NCBI GenBank assembly: GCA_905221605.1
Contig: CAJNDS010002775.1
Span: 17,501 to 81,500 of the forward strand
DNA: 64,000 nt
Reading direction: 5' to 3'
Source of the DNA: Symbiodinium natans
Lineage: Eukaryota > Sar > Dinophyceae > Suessiales > Symbiodiniaceae
The position numbers and the translations under genes are program-made. Positions 1 through 9,000 of this stretch are shown here, piece after piece. The notes below the pieces were generated by a model, which was not told the DNA's origin, made no database searches, and saw nothing but the letters and a program-made list of their open reading frames with translations. Positions within the stretch are counted from its first letter, which is position 1, and every line of letters begins with the position of its first letter.

Positions 1-591
1 ATTCAGTCTGAGATGCTGTTGCAGTGCTCCTTGCGTCTTGCGAATGAACAACGTGATCAGTAAATCATCCTGAACCAAGGCACCAGTCGCCTTCTCATGG
101 CGATTCTTCAGTACAATGAAATCAGCCAGATCATTTTCGAAGTTGTCAGGCCTCAGTTTGAAATCCAGAATCTCGGTGAGGAGATTCAGTCCTTGGGACC
201 GGTTAGGCAGTGAAAACTGCTGATGCAGTCTTCGCCATACCTCGAAGCCATTCTCAGTGTCTTCTTGTCTGACAGTCGCTCTCGCAGCTCCCTCGGTTAA
301 CTGTGCCAACAGATAGAGCAGTTGACGACTGAACTCGATCAGTTTCATGTCTCGACTCGCATCGGTTCTTCGATTCCAGTCGATCACATGTTCGTCTGTG
401 ACAGCTTCAGTTAGAACCTCGCATGCATCCATGAGCAGCTTTGCTTCGGGCTTGTACAGTCCTATGTACTTCTTCATTTGCCAGCTCCAATCCTCATACT
501 TATCCAGTGACCCATCAAATGACGGTGGGGGAAACAGTTTCACTTCACCTCCGAGACCTCTTAGTTCAGGGGCAGAACCTAGTGAAGCCAT
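1..591 (-). CDS. retrotransposon Gag-like protein, 5' part, runs off window
   Basis: An open frame starts with ATG at 591 and stays open for 197 codons to base 1, so the protein is cut by the window edge. The N-terminus contains FPPPSFDGSLDKYEDWSWQM, the F-x-G ... Y-x-x-W arrangement typical of the Gag/UBN2-like region of Ty1/copia-type retrotransposons. It is followed by a helical stretch with FEVWRRLHQQF, matching the usual AW-x-x-L region, and then RSQGLNLLTEILDFKL. No zinc knuckle, protease or polymerase is visible; those would lie to the left. Gag proteins package the element RNA. The frame is intact as far as it can be read and has no introns. An upstream in-frame segment on the same strand (about 780-645) ends at a stop and may be leader. 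The family is likely; copia versus another LTR class is open. Confidence 0.7.
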   Translation of the reverse strand, partial: MASLGSAPELRGLGGEVKLFPPPSFDGSLDKYEDWSWQMKKYIGLYKPEAKLLMDACEVLTEAVTDEHVIDWNRRTDASRDMKLIEFSRQLLYLLAQLTEGAARATVRQEDTENGFEVWRRLHQQFSLPNRSQGLNLLTEILDFKLRPDNFENDLADFIVLKNRHEKATGALVQDDLLITLFIRKTQGALQQHLRLN

Positions 592-1132
592 TCAAACAGT
601 TTCGGGCACCTGGTTCTCACCAGTGTGCTCCGCTACCATGAAAAGTTCAATGGAGCAGTTTGGGATACACTTTCAGGTATCACAACATTCACAGCAGTGA
701 GCAATTCATCAGTCACACTTGTTTCAGCACTTGAACCTTGAGCCAAAGCAGTGACGACAGCTTTGGTCAGATCAGGCAGTGGATACTGCCAGGGCTCTAG
801 AGGGAACAGTGTATTCTAACACCACCTGGACCCTCCTGGGAACCCCTTGCCTGGGACCCCCTTTTCTGGGACTTCCTGGGCCCCGTGGGCCAGAACTCCT
901 TGCCTCCTTTCCTGCCCTGGGCCAGCCCGACTGCCGAGGCGGCGCGCGCAAGCATTTACAATTGTATAACTACAAAGGAACCCTAAGGGAATAACATTAG
1001 TAAGTATTCTGACCCCTATATGACATGGGTATGGCAACTGTTCGGAAAAAGCTGGTAGCAACAGACGGTGCCTCTGCTTGCTGGGTGAGGGGCTTCAGAG
1101 TCTCCGGCGGCAGGTGTACCTCAAGTGGATCC

Positions 1133-1196
1133 CCCTAAACCCTAAACCCTAAACCCTAAACCCTAAACCCTAAACCCTAAACCCTAAACCCTAAAC
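1133..1196 (-). repeat. interstitial telomere-like array (CCCTAAA)n
   Basis: About nine perfect CCCTAAA units in tandem. A shorter TTTAGGG run of opposite orientation follows near 1286-1327. Confidence 0.95.
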
Positions 1197-2360
1197 CCAA
1201 AGGGGGCTCAGACTTGAGAAGACTGGGACACGCACCGAGCAATGCACACACGCTGTTGCTGTCAGCAATCGGAACTGAGTTGGATCAGGGTTTAGGGTTT
1301 AGGGTTTCGGGTTTAGGATTTAGGGTTTCTGCCCAAGAAGCTCGCACACGAGTCCGGTGATGTAAAGTCCTGGCTATCTCAACACAAAGTTCTCGCTGCA
1401 AAGTGAGGACGACCCATAAGAAGCCCAGAGCCCGTTCTACGGTTTAGGGTTTAGGGTGGTGTCCTGCCCAGAAGCATCCGGGTTCTTCAAAGCACTATGC
1501 AGGCAACACAACCATGCCAGGACAAGAGCAAACATGGCGCTGGGCTGAGACGAAACGGCCAGCCGGTCTCAAGTGACATTGTCTGCAATCCAAAAACGTA
1601 CCTCAAGCAGTGGGAGACTTATGTTCTGTGTAGCAGGTGCCTCAGAAGCGCGCTTCATCTGGAGAACACCACCCGGCACACATCCCGCCGTACCATGCAA
1701 GCCTGAGAACATCGTCCACTGCATGGCCGAAAACGCCCCACAAAGAGGGTTTCGGGTTTAGGGTTTAGGGTTTAAGGCTGAAGTGAAGATTCCAGAGTTG
1801 ACCAGCGCACCTGGATTGCGAATCACATCTCTCCCAGCAGATCGGATCCGCGATGTTAAGCTCACTGGATACCCACTCGAGACACTTGTGGCAGAGGGGC
1901 TGCTGAGGTCGGGGAGAGTAGTTGGGGAGGTTGGGGCTGGGTATAGCTGGAGCGAGGGGTCTTAAGGGTACATAAAAGTACATCTTTCCCGGCCCCTGTG
2001 GTTCATGGTCTGTCCGGTGGTTCCTGGTGGGTTTAAGACATGCGGGTTTTGGCCACAGGCATTTTGGATCCGCGTGCCGCACATCCCATTCGGGAAGAAC
2101 GGGGGGAGAGGCTGCCGAGGAGCTGCACTCGGTCAAGAGTCAAAAAAAGCGAAACAGGATGATCTCTGAACCCGAAAACCTGAACTCCCGTATGGTTCCT
2201 TTATAGCTATAAAGTTCATCGTAACGCCCAAAACCCTATTCCAATCATTACGAAGGAAACTGCTTCACCGAGCTCATTGCGTGGATTTCATAAGCACTGA
2301 CTGAATCTGCTGGTTCCAGCAGGGCCTGCTTGGGCCTCCAGCGAAAACGTGGCTCTCACA

Positions 2361-2466
2361 TGGGAGTTTCCGAAATCAGGGGATCTTACTTTTGGGGCTT
2401 AAAAAGGAACCCTACTATTTGGGGGTTTATTTTAGAAGTCCCCGATTGTTTGGTAAACCCCCACAT
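2361..2466. mobile_element. hairpin element, family D (MITE/introner-like)
   Basis: It reads gtttccgaaatcagg ... ctactatttgggggttta ... gtaaacccccac, a degenerate inverted repeat. It resembles the elements at 27108-27195, 32347-32455 and the carrier-gene intron at 35714-35832. The shared signals are a TTTCC-AAATTA edge, a (C)TACTATTTGG core and a TTTCGTAAACTCC edge. Confidence 0.5.
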
Positions 2467-2770
2467 CTTCCACATTGAAAAGAAGAGGTGCTTGTACGCA
2501 GCTTTTTGCCGCGTCGCGACCCCGAAAATCTCTCCGAGATTGCAAAATTCTTCCGCTTCCTATCCCTTCGAGGGATTCTACCTTGGACCCTTACTAGGAG
2601 TATCTTGAGGGGAACCTTTAGGGGTACAACCTTCGGGGTACGAGTCTGAATCCCTTGATCCCTCCCCGAGCCCCAAGGAAAACAGAAAGATCAGCAGTCG
2701 GTGGGATCCGCAAAGGAGTAGTACCTTGGTTGCTTCCCCGAAACCCCTTCTCGGAACAACCCTAGACAAT

Positions 2771-2827
2771 AAACCCTAAACCCTAAACCCTAAACCCTAA
2801 ACCCTAAACCCTAAACCCTAAACCCTA
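2771..2827 (-). repeat. interstitial telomere-like array (CCCTAAA)n
   Basis: Eight perfect CCCTAAA units. Confidence 0.95.
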
Positions 2828-2954
2828 CACCCACCCAAAGAGCCCTTAAAACCATGAGCCAAATTCGCCAGAAGGGAATTTCAGGGTAACCCAAATGGGT
2901 GATTGACCCCAAAGGGTAACCCAAGAGGGTTGAGGGTTTAGGGCCGAAAGGGTA

Positions 2955-3020
2955 ACCCTAAACCCTAAACCCTAAACCCTAAACCTTAAACCCTAAGCCC
3001 TAAACCCTAAACCCTAAACC
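2955..3020 (-). repeat. telomere-like array overlapping the 3' end of the fumarate reductase CDS
   Basis: CCCTAAA units with two single-base variants. The minus-strand reading frame of the fumarate reductase gene runs into this array, which supplies its last residues (F-R-V) and its TAG stop at 3009-3007. Confidence 0.9.
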
Positions 3021-6000
3021 GCGAAAGGTACTGGTCCCTACCGTAGCCCATCTTGGCGAGGTTGGCGCACATGATCTTCTCGAAGATCGGCGGCCCGCAC
3101 ATCACCTAGACCCAAGAATACAAGGCTCTTAAGAGGGAGGGGGGGGGGGTTTAGGGTTTAGGGTTTAGGGCTTAGGGCTACTTCAAGGGGGGTGTGTAAT
3201 CCAAGGTGGCCCAAGATTACAGGGCACAAAAGGGAGGGTTTAGGGTTGAGGGTTGTGTTTATTAATTATGGGGGGTTCTGAATGAGGGGTTCAAGGGGGG
3301 GTATGTAACCCAAGGTTCCTTCATACTCCCCAGTACTCCCTTCCCCTACCCTTTTGGGTCTAAAGGGGCCTATCAGGGCCCTAAACCTTAAAACCTAAAC
3401 CCTAAAAAGGCCACTCCGGGTCCGAGTCTCGCAGACGTGGTCCTCGGAGCCGGGGAACCATAAGCGCTGTCGGATGATGCCTCTTGGGTCCAGGGTTCAT
3501 GGGGTTTAGGGTCGTTTCTTTGCCACCCGCCTAGCTGAGCCCGGAGGGCCAGTCTGCAGGGACAAGCCGGGGACAGGGTTTAGGGTTTAGAGTTTAGGGT
3601 CCTGTGTAAGGGCGTGAGGCCAAGTGACTACGGGGTTTATGATGGTTTAAGGATCAACATCCGCCGATGCCTTCATCCACGAAGCCGATCCCCTGAGTCC
3701 AACCCCTTGGCGGCTTGTTGAGCACCTTAGTAGCCCAGCAAGCATATGATACGAAGGTGCCCTTACCTCCTTTATTTATCTATTTATTATATTCTTTTTA
3801 ATTTTTTTTTGGGGGGGGAGGGGGGGGATTCTTTTTTCTGGGGAAGGGGGGGGTGGGGGTGGGGTAGCCCAGTAGGCATATTCTACTAAGGTTCCCCCCT
3901 GTCTTTTGGGTGGGGGGGGGGGGTGGGGTGGGGGGGGTTGTTTACTTGATAAGGGGACCAAGACCCTAAACCCTTAACCCTTAACCCTAAACCCTAAACC
4001 CTAAACCCTAACCCTAAACCCTAAACCCCTTAACAAGAAAGAGAGAGGGTACACCCCTGAGCTGCCCCAGCCACGAGGTAGTAGGAGATCAGCTCGGGGT
4101 ACCGGTCCTTCAGCTTGTCCAAGGCGCTGATGAAGGCCTCGGAGGGTTTAGGGTTTAGGGTTTAGGGTTTAGGGTTTAGGGTTTATTACTCAATAGAATT
4201 CCTCTTAAACCCCATAATAAGGGAACATGTTCCCCAAAAGAACTCCTCAACCCAATACAAGTGAACATATCCCTCAATATAAACTCTCTTAAACCCAATC
4301 AGGGAATTATTCCTCAAAAAGACATCCTCTTAAACCCAATAGGGGAATATTCCTCAACATAATCCTCTTAAACCCAATGCAAGGGAAACTATGCATAAAC
4401 AAAGAATGTCCCAAAAAAGCGGGTCCGACCGAGAGGCTAGATCGCCGTGGGCCTCTGCCGCGTAGACGATCCGCACGCCGCCCTCTCCGGGCGCCGGGGC
4501 CTGGTCCGGGAACTTGGTGATCATGTTCACGAAGGCCCTCACCACTTGCCTTAGACCGTTGCTTAGCAGGGGATGAGTGAAGGAGGGCCCTCTAGATACA
4601 GCCCCTTTAAGGGATTATATGATGAGGGCCCGATTATATACCCTTTAAGGGATTACATAGGGGCACCTTTCAATTCCCCCATTCCCTACTAAACAACAGT
4701 AAGTTGCACGGCCGGGGCCAGGCCTGTGCCGCCGCAAAGGAGGCCCAGCTTCTTGATCTGCCGATCTTGGTAGGTGAAGCCCCCAGAGGGCCCCTGCTTC
4801 AGCCTTAAAGGTGGTTAGTTTAGGGTTTAGGGTTTAGGGTTTAGGGTTTAGGGTTTAAGGTTTAGGGTTTAGGGTTTAGGGTTTAGGGTTTAGGGTTTAG
4901 GGTGAGTAGGGAATGGGGGAATGAGGTACCCCTTTTTAAGAACCCTTAAAGGGTACAAAATCGGGCCCTCATTCCCCTGTTCCCTGCTCACCACCTACAA
5001 CAATCCCTGAAAGAATTACAAAAAAAGGCCCTCAGTTCACGGTTTAGGGTTTAGGGTAAATTCCCTCAGTTCCCCTGCTAACCACGAGAAGAGCAGCTTG
5101 GCGCCTCCCATGCCCGCCATGAGGCAGCTGGAACCCGGCTGCAGGGAGCTTAAGAGGTTCACGATGGGACCTCCCTTCTCATCCTCGGGTGGCCCCCAAA
5201 AAAAACACCCTCTGAAAAAAGATTCCTGAAACAATTATCTTCTTCAACCCCACTGAGGGAGAATACAAATTTGCCCCAAACCCTAAACTAAACCCTAAAC
5301 CCTAAACCCCTTACCCCTCAACCCGAAACCCTCCGAGCATCGGTTCTGCAGAGGATATCAATGACTCCGTTGTCTTCAGGCCTGGAGATGGGAGAATAGA
5401 ACCCCGTCACGGTGTCGCCATCAATCTCCCCCTTGATGCCGATGTACTGCCCTACGTCCTTAGCTGTCGGTTCGTAGGGCAATGGGGGAAATGAGAGGTA
5501 CCCTAACTACAATCCCTTAAAGGGTATAACATAAGGGCCCCAACTCCCTGTAATCCCTTAAAGGGTACTTAACGGGTATATCATAGAGGCCCCTAACTCC
5601 CTCATTCCCCCTGCTAACCCACAGCCAAGCATCAAGGCCCGTGGTCTGCATGGAGCCGTGGAGCTCGAAGCGATACACGGCCGTGTTGTGCCCAAACCTC
5701 TCATCGGTGTCCCGGATCTCACGGAGCTTCACCGGAAGCCTCTACTGCACTTGGGGCGCCCTAGCAACAACTATAATCTTTTCAAGGCTGCTCCTTATAT
5801 AAGGGATTATAGCAACAAAAAACTAAACTAAATTGCCAAGTGCCCCTAAGAAGCCAGGTTCCTGAGCCCAGCAAGCCTCCCTCCTTCTGCTTGATGGCCG
5901 CCGCCTTCTCCCCGGCGATGCGGCCAAAGACCACACATTCCAGGAGGCTGTTGCCTCGGTCCAGGAGCCCAAGATCCCTTACTTAAGGAATATTCCTTAA

Positions 6001-9000
6001 GTCATATTAAGGAATCTTCCTTAAATCCTATTCAGGACCCCTAGATAAATTTCAGAGCAAGATTCCCTAATATTAAGGGGTAGAATATCCCTCAGCTCAT
6101 ATGAAGGATCCCGAATATACATGTATTCCCTAGTTAAGGGGTCTTGGGCCCTTTGCCTCCCAGCCGGTTGCCGCCATGCACACCTCCGGTGCACTCGCCC
6201 GCGGCAAAAAGCCGATGGATCTTGGAGCGCTTGCCCATGGCCTTACGGTTGCTTAGCAGGGAATGAGGGAATTAGGGCTCTCTAGGATCCCTTAAAGGGT
6301 ATATATAGGGGCCCTATAGAATCCCTTACAGGGTATATATAGGGGCCCTGTATAATCCTTTGAAGGGAATGTTTAGGGTATGGGGTACCTCATTCCCTTA
6401 TTTTTCTACTAACCAACAGCAAGCGGCCCCGGCAGTCCGGGTCAACACCTCTCCGCTCGGAGAGATCTCCAGCCCTCCCATGCAGTAGTGGATGCCTGAG
6501 TTCAGTAACCCCGGGGAACTCAAGGTTAACCTTTTGGGATTATAGGGGGATTATGTTACCCCAAAAAGGTTAAAGGTTACCTACTCTACTACTAGGATGC
6601 AGGGAGTGATCCTCGCCACGATGAAGCTCCGGTCGTTCTCCGTGACCTTCGAGGGGAAGACTGCCTTGCCCGTCTTCGAGCAGATCTTCTGCTCCGCTGC
6701 GCTCGCGTAGTCCCGGAGCGTGTCGACGATCGTCTGCTCCTCGCAGCCCAGCAACTCCGCCAGGCCTTTCCTTACTGTTGCTGAAGGGGAATGAGGTATC
6801 CTAGATAATCCCTTTTAGATCATATAATCGGGCCCTACTTCCCTCGTTCCCTACTAACGAACAGCAAGCTTCGTCCCTTCTGCCGCCTCAAAGAGCCCGA
6901 TCTGGTCCTTGTAGAAGGAGAGCATGGGCTTCCCGAACTTCTCCTCACAGCTTAGGCACCCTTCAAGAAGGCCCCCTCCCCCGCAAAGGAACATGCTTCA
7001 ACTTAAGCAATTCCTCTGTTTTAGAAGCCGAAAGCCCCTAAGAATCCCTCAAAAGAATCCCTTGAAGGGCTCCTGGGACTCCTCGTTCATAACGCACCAG
7101 GACCAGGGCCTTCCCTTCGACCCGTCCGGGAGCTCCAAGGGATCGCAGTGCTCCAGGATCTTATTGGAGACCACGCTCCTCAAGTCCAGCTCGTTCACAA
7201 ACCTCTGGCCCTTCCTCAGCAGATGTAGAGGACATAGAGGATATATATATATATATATATATATACAAAGAATCTCTCATATACATACACATATATTTCT
7301 CAAGATAAACCCAACACTTGGAGAGAAGGACAAGGGCTGAGGGCTTTGAAGGTTTCAAGGTCAAGGGGGTGCTGACTCCTCCTCGCCCACCCTTGGGAGG
7401 AGGGTATGATCTCGTTGGAGAGCTGGGAAATCTCCTAAGGCCCCTTACGTTCCCATGGCCCTTGCCAAGTCTTCTGATTTCAGGGCTTTGGGGTTGTGGC
7501 TACAGCCCTAAACCCCAAACTCACCTTACAGTGGCTGGGGTTTAGGGTATGTTCTTACGTATATTTCGCCCTAAACCCTAAATCCACCTTACAGAGGCGT
7601 TTAGGATGTAGGGTTCAGGGTATTTAAATACTTTAAATACATTTTCGAAGCGTCTGATCCAGGAGGATGCCCCCGCTGCCACGGAGCGCTTCAGGGCCCA
7701 GGTACTTGGTGTGGGCGCTGGGGTCCTTGAACTCCCCGGGTAGTTGCAGGGTCCGTTGTATAGTGTGGGCCCTTAGAAGGTGCCCCTTTTTTTCTCCTCT
7801 ACACATTAAGGGCCCATACATCAGAACCCTTTCAAGGAGGTTAGGGACCACATTGAGGGCCCTTGAAACTACCCTTCGACGAGCCCGAAAGGCCGACGCC
7901 CCACGGTTTAGGGCATTAGGGTTTAGGGTAGCATGGCAAGCAGGAAGATATATCACTACTGGCGCCACACACTGCTCTTCACAGCATGGATCAATAGCAC
8001 CACAACTGAAGTCAGACAAACTGAGGAATGTTGGGGGGAGCTTGCCGCAGAAGGACAAGTCGGGATGCGCTGTAGATGACACAGGACAGGGACTGTATAG
8101 CCCCAAGCCCCTCCACATGGTTTCGATGCTGGGGTCGATAAACGCCTGAAACCTTAAACCTTAAACCCTCAACCCTAAACCTCTCCTTTTCCTGCAACTT
8201 TTTTGGGGGTTTCGGGCTCGCCCCAGCGTCCTTGGGGTCGATCAAGGCTGTAGGATGGAGCTGAACCTTATCCATGTCGATGAGGCTCGCACCCACCTCT
8301 GGGCCGCTTTTGGGTAGCCCTAAACGCTAACCCTAAACCCTAAACCTGGTTTGGGGGCTTCAGGGCTTGGAACTTGGGGTCAAGAGCTCCGGCTATGAGG
8401 CAGGGCAGCAACCACATTGTAATAAGGGTACCCGATCTGGGATGAGGGGACCTAGAGCCAACGATGAAGGGGTTTAGGGTTTAGGGTTTTTTCTGTTTTT
8501 TTTTTTTTCTGGTTTAGGGTTTAGATGGGTTAGGGTTTAGGGGCAGAAGGGTAGCACTAGGCTACCAAGAGTATGTAGGGGGTTCTGGGCTCTTTGGGCG
8601 TCTCTCATTTGCCGGGGTCTCCTCCGCGCCGAATCTCATGCCGTCCCCAGTCGCAAAGGAGCCGTTGGTCGTGGGAACTCCGACAAGGTCGGGTCGGTAC
8701 TGCTGCATCAGGCTCCCGGTGCTATGATCAAAACCGAAGCCCCCGGTTGTCAGAATCACGGCGTCGCACATCAACGTGTGCAGGGCACCTTCCCCGTCCA
8801 AGTACTCCACGCCCACGACCTCCTTCGACCCATCCGCTAGGCTGTTTTCGACCAGCTTCCTCGGCCCCGGGACTGATGCAAAGGTTTCAGGGTAGGGCCG
8901 GGTAGGGCTTGGGCGGGTGGGGTATTCCTTGCAAATGGCAAGGAGTAGGAAAGAACCCACGAGAAAGATTGAACCCTATAAGCGTCCCCCAAGCACGAGG

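Larger units (their letters stand above)
592..3006. other. non-coding region between Gag ORF and fumarate reductase gene
   Basis: No supported gene. It holds telomere-like arrays (1133-1196, 2771-2827, 2955-3020), short TTTAGGG runs near 1286-1330, 1440-1456 and 1750-1772, and a hairpin-type element at 2361-2466. The ORFs here are short and end in residues encoded by TTTAGGG repeats, so I treat them as chance. Confidence 0.6.

Noticed and set aside
1133-3020. CRISPR-like repeat-spacer array
   Set aside because: Regular 7-bp telomere-type tandem repeats with no spacers of constant length and no cas genes; the genome is eukaryotic.
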